Counted from the first letter of the stretch, positions 43,188-52,408 are shown. The stretch is 64,000 nucleotides of DNA from Deltaproteobacteria bacterium (GCA_024233595.1 JACKPK010000009.1:10887-74886); one strand, 5' to 3'. Notes: generated from the letters alone by a model not told the origin. Made by a program: numbers and translations.

Positions 43188-44681
43188 GGACTTCGTATTA
43201 ACACGAACATTGCCAGTTTATCTGCGCAAAACGCTCTTTCAAAATCGACAAGAAAACTGAACCGATCGTTGACAAGGTTGTCAACTGGTTTGCGAATCAA
43301 CACCGGTCAAGATGACGTGGTTGGTCTTGCTAAATCAGAAGCACTGCGATCTCAGATCCGCGGTATCGACCAAGCTCGCGCTAACATTGCATCTGCATCA
43401 GGTGTGTTAGGTGTGGCAGAAGGTTACCTTTCTGAGCTCACAAACATCGCGCAGCAATTGCGTGAAACAGCTGTGCAGGCTTCTGACGGAACTATTTCGT
43501 CTGCAGACCGAACATCTTTATCGGATAAGTTCAGTAACTTGCTAGCGGAGTACAACCGTTTGGCTAACGGCGCTAACTTTAACGGAGTGAGTTTGCTTGA
43601 TGGAACATTTGTTTCCAAATCGATCCAGATTGGTCCGGATCAAGGGGATACAATTTCTATTAGCGTTACCGATGCCAGATCTTCGACAATTGGTGAAGTG
43701 GCAGTCTTCACATCTTCAACATGGACTGCTGTTTCAACCAACACTGCGGCGACTGCTTCCACTGCATTTACTGACCCATCAGGAACAATTACAGTTAACG
43801 GTGTAACAGTACCAACAAGTGCTTACTTGGACGACGGCGTGTCTTCAATTGAGTCAGATGAATCCGCTTTGGCATACGTGAATGCAATTAACTCTGTGTC
43901 TGGTCAAAGTGGTGTGACTGCTCAAGTTCTCGCGAACGTTGTGACAGTAGACTACACAGCTGGAACAGGTTTGTCTTCCGGCCAAAGTCTAATCATCAAC
44001 GGTGTGACTGTTAAGAACACCACTCTCGATGTCACAATTGGAGATGACGATGATATGTCTGCTCTTGTTAGCTTGATCAACTCGAAGACAACGCAAACAG
44101 GGGTAACAGCCACAATTGATACAGCGAACGATGTGATGGTTCTTTCGGCTTCTGACGGACGAAACATTCACATTCAAACCACAGCCAACGCTGTGAACAG
44201 CTCTGGTTACAACGTCTTTGGTATGACGGGTGCCAGTGGCAATACACAAGCAACGTTTAGAGGAACCTTTGTTCTGCAAGGAAACGAGGCCTTTAACGTT
44301 GAGAATGCTGATAGCACATTTGCTGCCAACGCAACGGAAGCGGTGACCGTTGATACAAACTCAAGTTTGGACAACGCTTCGCTTTCAACAGCAGCAAATT
44401 CGCAGTCAGCGATTACAACTTTGGATAACGTGATCGCACAATTGCAATCACGGCGCGCCACGGTGGGTTCAACGCTAAACCGTTTTGAAACAGCGGAAAG
44501 TGAGTTGAATGCACGGGTGGAGAACTTATCTTCAGCTGAATCTGCGATTCGGGATGCCGATATCGCGGCTGAAACTGCAAAACTAACGCAGTTCCAGATC
44601 TTACAACAAGCTGGTGTGACGGTTCTAGCGCAAGCCAACGCGGCTCCTCAGATCGCACTCACACTACTACAAAGTATTTAG
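43185..44681 (+). CDS. fliC: Flagellin 1
   Basis: This is the major filament subunit. I start at the ATG behind AAGGAGGA, which gives the canonical MGLRINTN start and 498 residues. The N-terminal D0/D1 domain is at about 1-140 and the C-terminal D1/D0 domain at about 410-498, ending IALTLLQSI. The usual ADDAAGLAI motif reads GQDDVVGLAKSE. The middle region (about 150-405) is Ser/Thr-rich with a flagellin-IN type segment (DVTIGDDDDMSALVSLIN), a likely surface for O-glycosylation. It is about two-thirds identical by eye to flagellin 2. Confidence 0.96.
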   Translation: MGLRINTNIASLSAQNALSKSTRKLNRSLTRLSTGLRINTGQDDVVGLAKSEALRSQIRGIDQARANIASASGVLGVAEGYLSELTNIAQQLRETAVQASDGTISSADRTSLSDKFSNLLAEYNRLANGANFNGVSLLDGTFVSKSIQIGPDQGDTISISVTDARSSTIGEVAVFTSSTWTAVSTNTAATASTAFTDPSGTITVNGVTVPTSAYLDDGVSSIESDESALAYVNAINSVSGQSGVTAQVLANVVTVDYTAGTGLSSGQSLIINGVTVKNTTLDVTIGDDDDMSALVSLINSKTTQTGVTATIDTANDVMVLSASDGRNIHIQTTANAVNSSGYNVFGMTGASGNTQATFRGTFVLQGNEAFNVENADSTFAANATEAVTVDTNSSLDNASLSTAANSQSAITTLDNVIAQLQSRRATVGSTLNRFETAESELNARVENLSSAESAIRDADIAAETAKLTQFQILQQAGVTVLAQANAAPQIALTLLQSI

Positions 44682-44695
44682 GTGCGGCTTTTGGG

Positions 44696-44950
44696 GCCAA
44701 CGAGGGATAAGTTGGCGGCTTGAAGGGCTTTTGAGAGGGATCATTTCTTTCATAAGAAATTGGTTCTTCTCTAAAAGAAAAACGGTTTCTAGGATTCCAT
44801 TGTTCTAGAGACCGAGGGAACCAAGATAAGAATAGTTTTTATCTTGGATAAAACTTGAGAAAGGTTTTCGTGACGAGGGAACTCCACTTGTTGGAGGTCA
44901 CGTTAGCTTGGTGATGGATACACCGTTACTTTCTCATAGTCATGGAGGAG
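44696..44950 (+). promoter_or_regulatory. Multi-hairpin, GGA-rich leader of flagellin 2
   Basis: The 273-base gap between the flagellins is packed with hairpins. A: 44696-44716 (GCCAAC/GTTGGC, loop GAGGGATAA). B: 44743-44760 (ATTTCTT/AAGAAAT). C: 44783-44814 (CGGTTTCTAG/CTAGAGACCG). D: 44821-44847 (9 perfect pairs). E: 44869-44902 (CGTGAC/GTCACG plus CTCCA/TGGAG, bulge GAGGGAA). F: 44910-44924 (GGTG/CACC, loop ATGGATA). GGA occurs about ten times, often unpaired. This resembles CsrA-binding RNAs. No terminator lies after flagellin 1, so the gap may be part of a dicistronic transcript. A weak sigma-28-like box (ACCGTTAC, 44922-44929) is an alternative. Confidence 0.55.
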
Positions 44951-44954
44951 ACCA

Positions 44955-46478
44955 ATGGGCTTACGTATTAACACCAACGTTCAGAGTTTACAGGCTCAGA
45001 ACAACCTGAAGAAAACCACCAGTACATTGAACCAAAGTTTAACACGCTTATCGACCGGTTTGCGCATTAACACTGGTTCTGACGACGTGGTTGGTCTTGC
45101 TCGGTCGGAAAGTCTTCGTGCTCAGATTCGCGGTATTGATGTTGCGTTAAACAACATCTCTGCTGGTCAGAGTACGTTAGGTGTTGCCGAAGGTTACCTT
45201 TCGCAGTTGACTGACATTGCTCAGCAAATGCGTGAGACAGCGGTACAAGCTGCTGACTCGACCATTTCTTCAGCAGATAGAACATCATTGACAGATAAGT
45301 TTTCATCGCTTCTTTCGGAATACAACCGTTTGGCCGATGGCGCGAACTTCAATGGTGTGAATCTACTCGATGGGACATTTGTGAACAAGAATTTGCAAGT
45401 GGGTGCTGACCAAGGTGAGCAAATTAGTATCAGTATTACTGATGCTCGCTCTACCACAATTGGTAAAGTGGCCATTTACACTTCACAAACGTTTACCGCT
45501 GTTTCAGCAAACACAGCAGGAAGTGCTTCTACTTCATTTACAGATCCAGGTGCAGGCTTGTCGTTCACAGTTGGAACGCAAACTTACACAGTTGGATCTA
45601 GTGAGTACACTTCTGATGGTGTGTCTACTGTTGAAGCCAGCGAATCTGCGATTTCATACGTGAATGCGATTAACTCTGTTTCCGGTGAAACAGGTGTTAC
45701 CGCAACCGTACTCGCAAACGTTGTTACCATTGATTACAGTGGTGGTACTGTTGGTTTATCAGCAGGTCAGGCCTTTATCTTGAATGGTGTGACCATTAAA
45801 GATACAGCCTCAACATTGGATGTGACCATTGGTGACGATGATGACATGTCTACATTAGTGAGCTTGATCAACGATCAATCTGCTTTGACTGGTGTGACTG
45901 CAACCATCGACACTGATAGTGATGATCTTGTGTTAACCGCTACAGATGGACGTAACATTCATATCAGAACAACAGCCAATGCTGTGAACAGTTCTGGTTA
46001 TGGATCATTCGGTATCACAGGTGCTTCTGGTAACTCTCAAGCTACCTTCAGAGGTACATTTACTGTACAAGCCGAAGAAGCGTTCACTCTTAACGATGGA
46101 ACAACAGGCAACCAAGTTGCTGGAGCATCAACTGCTTCTGTAACTATCGATAGTACTACTTCGCTCAATAACGCGAACCTTGGTACTTCAGCTAACGCTG
46201 CGAGTGCGATCACTATCTTGGATAACGTGATCAGTCAGTTGCAGTCTCGTCGAGCCGATGTGGGTTCAACTTCGAACCGACTTGATATCGCTCAAACCGA
46301 ATTGCAGTCTCGCCAAGAGAACCTCTCTAGCGCGGAATCTGTGATCAGGGATGCGGATATCGCGGCTGAGACAGCTCGTTTGACGCAGAACCAGATCCTG
46401 CAACAAGCAGGTGTTACGGTGCTAGCACAAGCGAACGCCTCTCCACAGATTGCTTTGACTCTGTTACAGAACATCTAA
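44955..46478 (+). CDS. fliC: Flagellin 2
   Basis: The ATG follows GGAGGAG and gives MGLRINTN and 507 residues. Domain layout copies flagellin 1: D0/D1 at about 1-140, a Ser/Thr-rich variable region with DVTIGDDDDMSTLVSLIND, and the C-terminal domain ending IALTLLQNI. It also has the DDVVGLARSE variant of the usual DDAAGLA motif. It has Ala, Thr and Ser-rich surface segments suited to O-glycosylation by the Maf proteins. A strong terminator follows at 46503-46540. Confidence 0.96.
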   Translation: MGLRINTNVQSLQAQNNLKKTTSTLNQSLTRLSTGLRINTGSDDVVGLARSESLRAQIRGIDVALNNISAGQSTLGVAEGYLSQLTDIAQQMRETAVQAADSTISSADRTSLTDKFSSLLSEYNRLADGANFNGVNLLDGTFVNKNLQVGADQGEQISISITDARSTTIGKVAIYTSQTFTAVSANTAGSASTSFTDPGAGLSFTVGTQTYTVGSSEYTSDGVSTVEASESAISYVNAINSVSGETGVTATVLANVVTIDYSGGTVGLSAGQAFILNGVTIKDTASTLDVTIGDDDDMSTLVSLINDQSALTGVTATIDTDSDDLVLTATDGRNIHIRTTANAVNSSGYGSFGITGASGNSQATFRGTFTVQAEEAFTLNDGTTGNQVAGASTASVTIDSTTSLNNANLGTSANAASAITILDNVISQLQSRRADVGSTSNRLDIAQTELQSRQENLSSAESVIRDADIAAETARLTQNQILQQAGVTVLAQANASPQIALTLLQNI

Positions 46479-46502
46479 TTGAACAGATCATATACTTTTT
46501 TA

Positions 46503-46540
46503 AAAACCTGGTACCGTACGGTACCGGGCTTTTTTGTTTT
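46503..46540 (+). terminator. Rho-independent terminator after flagellin 2
   Basis: A near-perfect stem of about 10 pairs (arms 46507-46516 and 46519-46528, CCTGGTACCG and its complement with one mismatch) closes on a 2-base tip and is followed by C and a T-run (46530-46535, then GTTTT). It begins about 25 bases after the flagellin 2 stop. It isolates the flagellin unit from the sugar operon. Confidence 0.9.
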
Positions 46541-46596
46541 ATTCTGACTCCAGCTTTCGATTGCACCTTGGGGGCAATTCAAATACAATGGAGCCT

Positions 46597-47334
46597 ATGA
46601 AAACAGTGCTTGTGAACCAGGCTCGCATGGGGTCAACGCGCTTGCCAGGCAAAGTTTTAAAACCTGTTCTAGGTAAGCCTTTGCTTTCTTATCAGCTGGA
46701 GCGTCTGCAACGCATTTCTTCTTTAGATGACCTTGTGATTGCAACTACAACTCATCCTTCAGATGATGAGCTCCAAAATTACTGCCATCAAAATAATGTG
46801 TCTTGTTTTCGTGGTTCAGAAGAAAACGTGTTGTCTCGTTTTTTGCAGGTCGCTGAAGATCATAACGCCGATGTGCTTGTGCGTGTCACCGCTGATTGTC
46901 CTTTAATTGATCCTGATGTTTGCGAAACAGTCATTCAAACGTTTTTTAAAAAGCAGTCAGAATACGACTATGTCAGCAATTGTCTAGAAAGAAGCTTTCC
47001 TCGCGGGCTCGATACCGAGGTGTTTTCGGTGGAGGCCTTAAAAAAAGCACATGGCCTCATAAAAGAGCAAAAACACAGAGAGCATGTGACCAGTTATTTT
47101 TATCAGAACCCAGATGTTTTTCGTTGTTTCAATGTGGCTTCAGAAAAAAATCATTCTTCTTATCGTTGGACAGTTGATACCAAAGAAGACTTTTACGTGA
47201 TCGAAGAGATTTTAAAAAATATTTACCCCAACAATCCTCGGTTCTCGACCCAAGATGTATTGCGATTTTTAGAGACCCGACCTGATTTGGTGACAGCCAA
47301 TGCTCACATTGAGCAAAAAAAGGTCGGCGAGTGA
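46597..47334 (+). CDS. SpsF/NeuA-like cytidylyltransferase
   Basis: I start at the ATG behind GGAG (245 residues). The protein opens KTVLVNQARMGSTRLPGKVL, the nucleotidyltransferase signature of the SpsF/acylneuraminate cytidylyltransferase family, and has VRVTADCPLIDPDV at about residue 102. In this operon it probably makes the CMP-activated nonulosonic acid (PseF role), the donor for Maf. It could instead activate another sugar; SpsF proteins are not all CMP-sugar synthases. Confidence 0.8.
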   Translation: MKTVLVNQARMGSTRLPGKVLKPVLGKPLLSYQLERLQRISSLDDLVIATTTHPSDDELQNYCHQNNVSCFRGSEENVLSRFLQVAEDHNADVLVRVTADCPLIDPDVCETVIQTFFKKQSEYDYVSNCLERSFPRGLDTEVFSVEALKKAHGLIKEQKHREHVTSYFYQNPDVFRCFNVASEKNHSSYRWTVDTKEDFYVIEEILKNIYPNNPRFSTQDVLRFLETRPDLVTANAHIEQKKVGE

Positions 47335-47357
47335 ATTTTAAATAAGGTGAGTTTAAT

Positions 47358-48503
47358 ATGCGTTATTGTACAAAATGTGTGATGCCAGACACAAAACCTG
47401 ATTTGCAATTTGACGAAGAAGGCGTTTGCAGTGCTTGTCGTTACTTAGAAAAACGTCCTGAAATTGACTGGGATGCGCGTAAAAACGAGCTTCGTGGCAT
47501 TGTCGAAAAATACAAAAATAAATCCAAGCGCTGGGATTGTGTGATTCCTGTCAGCGGTGGCAAAGATAGCCATTACCAAGTCATTAAACTTAAAGAAATG
47601 GGCATTAACCCGCTCTGCGTCACGGCCACCACCTGTGATTTATCCGATATAGGCCGACGCAATATCGAAAACATAAAAAACTTAGGCGTCGATCTCTTAG
47701 AGTTCACACCAAACCCGCAGGTGCGGCGTAAAATCAATCGCATTGGTTTAGAGCAGGTTGGTGATATTTCTTGGCCAGAGCATGTGACAATTTTCACGAT
47801 TCCAGTGCAGGTGGCGGTGCAGTACGAAATCCCTCTGATTGTCTGGGGTGAGAATTCACAAAATGAATACGGTGGACCTGCTTCAGACAGTGACAATAAT
47901 TTGCTCACGCGACGTTGGTTGGAAGAGTTTGGTGGTTTGCTTGGGCTGCGTGTGTCTGACCTTGTTGGTCTGCTCGACATCACTGAGCAAGATTTACAAC
48001 CTTATATTTACCCAACCGATGACGAGCTTAAAAAAGTGGGCGTCACAGGAATTTTTCTTGGTTATTATTTACCGTGGGATGGTTATTCCAACGCATTGCT
48101 GGCGCAAGCCTTTGGGTTTGAAACCTTCAGCCATAGCACAGAAACATCCATGGTGAATTATGAGAACCTTGATAACCACCAAGCGGGCATTCACGAGTAT
48201 TTTAAATACCTCAAATTTGGATTTGGACGAGCAAGTGATGTGGCCAGTTTACACATTCGCCGTGGTCGCCTGACGCGAAAAGAGGGAATGGACATTGTGC
48301 GGGAGCGTGATGGTAAATTCCCATGGACTTACTTGGGCAAAGACTTAGAGACCATTATTCGTCCTCTGGATTTAACCTTAGATGAATTCATGAAGCTTTG
48401 TGATCGTTTCACCAATAAAAAAATCTTTGTGACAGATAACAATGGTCAGCTTGTTAAAGACAAATACGGCCAACTCACTAAACTCAAATACGATAACGAA
48501 TGA
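47358..48503 (+). CDS. pseA: N-acetyl sugar amidotransferase (WbpG/PseA-like)
   Basis: The 381 residues carry a Cys-rich zinc-binding start (YCTKCVMPD and CSACRYL), then an ATP-pyrophosphatase PP-loop SGGKDS at about 70-75. Family members convert an acetamido group into an acetamidino group on sugars, using ammonia from HisH/HisF partners. WbpG acts in Pseudomonas O-antigen, and PseA (Cj1316) is required for acetamidino-pseudaminic acid on Campylobacter flagellin. Both partner genes follow here with 4- and 7-base overlaps. The predicted product is an amidinated nonulosonic acid. Confidence 0.88.
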   Translation: MRYCTKCVMPDTKPDLQFDEEGVCSACRYLEKRPEIDWDARKNELRGIVEKYKNKSKRWDCVIPVSGGKDSHYQVIKLKEMGINPLCVTATTCDLSDIGRRNIENIKNLGVDLLEFTPNPQVRRKINRIGLEQVGDISWPEHVTIFTIPVQVAVQYEIPLIVWGENSQNEYGGPASDSDNNLLTRRWLEEFGGLLGLRVSDLVGLLDITEQDLQPYIYPTDDELKKVGVTGIFLGYYLPWDGYSNALLAQAFGFETFSHSTETSMVNYENLDNHQAGIHEYFKYLKFGFGRASDVASLHIRRGRLTRKEGMDIVRERDGKFPWTYLGKDLETIIRPLDLTLDEFMKLCDRFTNKKIFVTDNNGQLVKDKYGQLTKLKYDNE

Positions 48504-49120
48504 AAGTTGGAATCATAGATTACGGCATGGGTAACGTTTTTTCGGTCAAAAATGCGTTTTTGCATTTAGGAGCCTCTGTCGTTGTGTCGTCCGATTGGCA
48601 GGTGTTGCAAAATAGCTCACATTTGATTTTGCCCGGCGTGGGATCTTTTGCGGATGGCATGAAGAATCTAAATGAACTCGATTTGGTGCAGCCACTCAAA
48701 GAACATCTTGTTCATAAAAAAGCCTGTCTGTTGGGAATCTGTTTGGGAATGCAATTGCTGGCTGATGAAGGAGAAGAAGGTGGCTGCACAGCAGGTTTGT
48801 CTTTGATTCCGGGGCCGGTCAAAAAAATGCAAACTCAACACAGTGAACGTCTTCCTCATTTGGGTTGGAATCAAGTCGAGTGGTCTCAGGAGAACGCGCT
48901 TTTAAACGGTATAGATTCTAAAACTGATTTTTATTTTGCACACAGCTATCATTTTGAAGCTCAAGACGCCTTTGTTATTGCACGCACGCCTTATTGTGGT
49001 GAGTTTGTTTCCATTGTTACAAAAGAGAATGTTGTGGGAACTCAGTTTCATCCAGAAAAAAGTTCCAAAGCGGGTTTGCGCTTGTTGCAAAACTTTTTAG
49101 AAAGGACTCCTTCTTGTTAA
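48500..49120 (+). CDS. hisH: HisH-type glutaminase of the sugar amidation module
   Basis: The 206-residue class I glutamine amidotransferase has the nucleophile Cys in GICLGMQL (about 82-89) and the His-Glu pair in QFHPEKS (about 186). It overlaps pseA by 4 bases and hisF2 by 7. Although HisH normally serves histidine synthesis, its place between the WbpG-like enzyme and a divergent HisF indicates the HisH2 role: supply of ammonia for amidination. No other hisH exists in the window, so dual use with the hisF at 56163 is possible. Confidence 0.85.
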   Translation: MKVGIIDYGMGNVFSVKNAFLHLGASVVVSSDWQVLQNSSHLILPGVGSFADGMKNLNELDLVQPLKEHLVHKKACLLGICLGMQLLADEGEEGGCTAGLSLIPGPVKKMQTQHSERLPHLGWNQVEWSQENALLNGIDSKTDFYFAHSYHFEAQDAFVIARTPYCGEFVSIVTKENVVGTQFHPEKSSKAGLRLLQNFLERTPSC

Positions 49121-49875
49121 AAACAAGAGTCATCCCAACCTTGCTTTGGAAAGATTATGGCCTTGTCAAAGGCAAGGCTTTCGATAGCTGGCGTCGCATT
49201 GGTAGTTTGTTGCCAGCGATTCGTGTTTACAATACGCGTGATGTCGATGAGCTCATTGTGGTTGATATCACGGCGTCTCGTGAGGGGCATGAAATCGATT
49301 TTGAAACAGTGGAAGAGTTTGCCGCTGATTGTTTTGTGCCCTTAACTGTTGGCGGGGGATTGCGTCACATTGATCAAGTGACCAAATTATTACGTTCTGG
49401 TGCCGATAAGGTGTGTTTGAATTCTGTTTGTTACGAGTCGCCACAATTTGTAGAGGAATCAGCAAAACGTTTTGGATCGCAATGTGTTGTGGTGAGCATT
49501 GATGCCAAAAAAACAGAGCAAGGTTATGTTTGTTACTCGCACAGTGGTTCGCAGATTCAAAATCAATCTCCTGTATTGTGGGCTAAAGAAATGCAAGAGC
49601 GTGGTGCCGGAGAAATTTTACTCACCTCGATTGATCGCGATGGCCTCATGGAAGGTTTTGATTTGGAATTGATTCAAGAGGTTTGTGATGCTGTGAGTGT
49701 TCCCGTGATTGCGTCTGGTGGAGCCGGCAATTATGATGATTTTTATAAAGCCGTGCAGGCCAAGGCTTCTGCAGTGGCTGGTGCCTCTTTGTTTCATTTC
49801 ACAGAACAAACTCCCAGGCAGGCAAAAGAGTACTTGAGTAAAAAAGGTGTGGCTGTAAGGCAAGGGGCTCAATGA
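49114..49875 (+). CDS. hisF: HisF-like cyclase subunit of the sugar amidation module
   Basis: The TTG start overlaps hisH by 7 bases (253 residues). The TIM-barrel has the HisF motifs PLTVGGGLRHIDQV and GEILLTSIDRDGLMEGFD. The N-terminal catalytic region of real HisF (IPCLDVDQGRVVKG) is changed to IPTLLWKDYGLVKG, losing the first catalytic Asp. This matches HisF2 proteins that channel ammonia to WbpG rather than make imidazole. The canonical HisF in this window is at 56163. Confidence 0.87.
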   Translation: MLKTRVIPTLLWKDYGLVKGKAFDSWRRIGSLLPAIRVYNTRDVDELIVVDITASREGHEIDFETVEEFAADCFVPLTVGGGLRHIDQVTKLLRSGADKVCLNSVCYESPQFVEESAKRFGSQCVVVSIDAKKTEQGYVCYSHSGSQIQNQSPVLWAKEMQERGAGEILLTSIDRDGLMEGFDLELIQEVCDAVSVPVIASGGAGNYDDFYKAVQAKASAVAGASLFHFTEQTPRQAKEYLSKKGVAVRQGAQ

Positions 49876-51329
49876 AATTCGTGATCAGAACAGACTCTTC
49901 TTTTACGATTGGCTCCGGGCATGTGGTGCGTTGTCTTACATTGGCGCAAAACCTGCAACGCTGGGGACATGTCGTTAGTTTTGTTTGTAAAAACTTAGAT
50001 ACAAATTTAAATCACTTGGTGAGCGAGGCTGGTTTTGACTTGCATCAAATCGATGCCAAGCTTGATACACAAGATGATGCTTTGCAAACAGCAGAGCTCA
50101 TTCATAAACTCTCTTCAGATTGGCTCATTGTCGATCATTATGGTCTGGATCAGGGCTGGGAAGAAGCTGTTCGAACAAAAGCCCAGCAGGACATTAAAAT
50201 TTTTGCCATAGACGATGGTTTTGAACGGGAGCACGCGGTCGATTTGTTTTTGAACCAAAGTAGTTTGGAGCAGACTCAAAACATCTCTCAAAAAATCGAA
50301 CAGGCTCTTATTGGCCCGCATTATGCTCTGTTGCGCCCACAATTTTTTAAAAACAGACCCAGTGTTGTTTTAGCAAAAGGCTTGTCGCATTTAATGGTTT
50401 TTTTTGGGGGCACCGATCCGCTTCGCTTAAGTTTGCCAGTCATAAAAACGCTTTCTAAGCAAAATGTGTTTTCCAAAATCACAGTGGTGATCACGTCCCA
50501 GCACCCAGACAAAGAAGACATTAAAGTTTTTTGTGATCAGAAAAATGTGTTTGAACTCAAACAAGATGTTGCTGATATGGCGGCTTTGATGGCGCAGTGT
50601 GATTTGTATTTGGGCGCTGCGGGTACAATCACTTGGGAACGCTGTTGTTTGGGATTAACGGGGGCGGTTGTCACCGTGAGTGATAATCAAATTCCCATTG
50701 CAGAGGCTCTTGATCAACAGGCGTGCCATGTCTTTTTAGCCGATGGCACCAAGCGCAATCAAAATCAGATTTTAAAAGAGATCGAAAACTTCCATTGGCA
50801 AAAGTCTGTGTGGCAAGATTATCGTCAGAACAGCCTAGGGTTGGTTGATGGTTTGGGTGTTCAGAGGGTGACAAGTTTTTTAGACCGACAAGCTGTTTAT
50901 TTTGAAGAGGCCAAAGCAGATGATTCAAAAATGATCTGGCAGTGGCGTAATTCTCCTGAAGTCAGAAAAACAGCGCTAGACCAATCAGAAATCCCGTGGG
51001 ACAATCACAAAGAATGGTTTAAGAAGGTTTTGCAGGACCCCAATCGCAAATTATTGGTGGCGTATGCAGAGAACCAAAAAATAGGGGTGGTGCGTTTTGA
51101 TCTGCAAGGCAATGAGGCCGAGATCTCAATTTTCTTAGACCCCGATCAAATAGGACGCTCTTGGGGCGTTGCTGTGTTGAATGGCGCGCGGTTTTGGTTG
51201 CAAGATTGTTGTGCTAAAATACAAAAAATAAAAGCGGTGATTCGCGAAGACAACCCGCGGTCCCAAATTGTATTTGAACGAGCAGGGTATGCAAAGCAAG
51301 AGCATGCTTTTGAGAGGCAAGTGCGATGA
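49872..51329 (+). CDS. pseG: PseG-PseH fusion: UDP-sugar hydrolase plus N-acetyltransferase
   Basis: The 485 residues join two pseudaminic acid enzymes. Residues about 1-340 are PseG, the GT-B-like UDP-6-deoxy-AltdiNAc hydrolase, with the start RTDSSFTIGSGHVVRCLTLA and IDDGFEREH at about 116. Residues about 345-485 are a GNAT acetyltransferase of PseH type (MIWQWRNSPEVRKTALDQ at about 356, then GRSWGVAVLNGA near 436). In Campylobacter these are separate genes. The start overlaps hisF2 by 4 bases and the stop overlaps pseI by 4. Confidence 0.88.
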   Translation: MKFVIRTDSSFTIGSGHVVRCLTLAQNLQRWGHVVSFVCKNLDTNLNHLVSEAGFDLHQIDAKLDTQDDALQTAELIHKLSSDWLIVDHYGLDQGWEEAVRTKAQQDIKIFAIDDGFEREHAVDLFLNQSSLEQTQNISQKIEQALIGPHYALLRPQFFKNRPSVVLAKGLSHLMVFFGGTDPLRLSLPVIKTLSKQNVFSKITVVITSQHPDKEDIKVFCDQKNVFELKQDVADMAALMAQCDLYLGAAGTITWERCCLGLTGAVVTVSDNQIPIAEALDQQACHVFLADGTKRNQNQILKEIENFHWQKSVWQDYRQNSLGLVDGLGVQRVTSFLDRQAVYFEEAKADDSKMIWQWRNSPEVRKTALDQSEIPWDNHKEWFKKVLQDPNRKLLVAYAENQKIGVVRFDLQGNEAEISIFLDPDQIGRSWGVAVLNGARFWLQDCCAKIQKIKAVIREDNPRSQIVFERAGYAKQEHAFERQVR

Positions 51330-52384
51330 ACAAAAATATAAAGTTAGGCAAACACAGTGTTGGTGATGATCATCCTCCCTTTGTTATCGCTGAAATGTCG
51401 GGAAACCATCAGCATTCTTTAGATCGCGCTTTTCAGTTAATTGATGCTGCCGGAACAGCTCAGGTCCATGCTTTAAAAATTCAGACTTTTACCGCTGACA
51501 CAATGACTCTTAATCTTTCGCAAGCTGAGTTCGTCATCAACGATCCTAAAAGCTTATGGCATGGTCGTAGTTTGTACGATTTGTATGAAGAGGCGCACAC
51601 CCCTTGGGATTGGCACAAACCCTTGCAAGAGCGTTGTCATAAAAATGGCTTGGAATTTTTTAGCACACCGTTTGATGCAACGGCCGTTGCGTTTTTAGAA
51701 AAACTCAATGTGCCTTTTTATAAAATTGCTTCGTTTGAAAACACCGATATCCCTTTGATTCGTGCGGTGGCACAAACAGGAAAGCCGGTGATCATTTCTT
51801 TAGGCATGGCTAGCGAGGCCGAGATCGAAGACATTGTCTCGCTTTTTCAAAAAGAAAAAAACGACCAGCTCATTCTTTTAAAATGCACAAGCGCTTATCC
51901 TGCTAAAGTGGAAGATGCCAATTTGCTCACAATTCCCGAACTCAAAAAACGTTATGGTGTTTTGGTGGGATTGTCTGATCACACTTTAGGTTTAGCGGTG
52001 CCTTTGGCTGCAGTGGCTTTGGGCGCCTGTGTGATTGAAAAACATTTCACTCTAGACCGTAACGATGGTGGTGTTGATGCGGCTTTTTCTTTAGAGCCAC
52101 ATGAATTGTCTTTGCTCAAACAAGAATCAGAAAGAGCTTTTAAAGCTTTGGGGCAGGTGCATTTTGGTCCCAAAGGAGAAGAGGCAAAGTCTCTGCAATT
52201 TAGGCGCTCACTCTACATTACCAAAGATTTGCCCAAGGGGCATGTTTTGCAGCCTGGGGATTTTCGCGCCATTCGCCCAGGTTTTGGCCTGTCACCAAAG
52301 TATGCTGATGAACTGCTTGGTAAAACATTGTTAAAAGATGTTAAAACCGGAACTGCTTTGTCGCGCGATTTTCTTTCTGAATAA
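51326..52384 (+). CDS. pseI: Pseudaminic acid synthase PseI
   Basis: This NeuB-family enzyme condenses phosphoenolpyruvate with the hexose from PseG to give the nonulosonic acid. The 352 residues comprise the TIM-barrel NeuB domain (about 10-280) with FVIAEMSGNHQHSLDRA, KIQTFTADTMTL and EFFSTPFDATAVAFLEKLNV, plus the C-terminal antifreeze-like SAF domain (about 290-352). The KIQT-YTADTxTL pattern favours PseI over legionaminic LegI. PseB and PseC, needed to start the pathway, are not in this window. Confidence 0.9.
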   Translation: MNKNIKLGKHSVGDDHPPFVIAEMSGNHQHSLDRAFQLIDAAGTAQVHALKIQTFTADTMTLNLSQAEFVINDPKSLWHGRSLYDLYEEAHTPWDWHKPLQERCHKNGLEFFSTPFDATAVAFLEKLNVPFYKIASFENTDIPLIRAVAQTGKPVIISLGMASEAEIEDIVSLFQKEKNDQLILLKCTSAYPAKVEDANLLTIPELKKRYGVLVGLSDHTLGLAVPLAAVALGACVIEKHFTLDRNDGGVDAAFSLEPHELSLLKQESERAFKALGQVHFGPKGEEAKSLQFRRSLYITKDLPKGHVLQPGDFRAIRPGFGLSPKYADELLGKTLLKDVKTGTALSRDFLSE

Positions 52385-52408
52385 AAATGCGAAATCCTTT
52401 CTTTTTTT

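Noticed and set aside
46561..46589. TTGCAC, 17 bases, TACAAT: a near-consensus sigma-70 promoter before the SpsF-like gene
   Set aside because: Transcription would start at about the ATG (46597) and exclude the good ribosome site GGAG at 46590, so it is probably chance. A promoter for this operon must exist after the 46503-46540 terminator, but I cannot place it with confidence.
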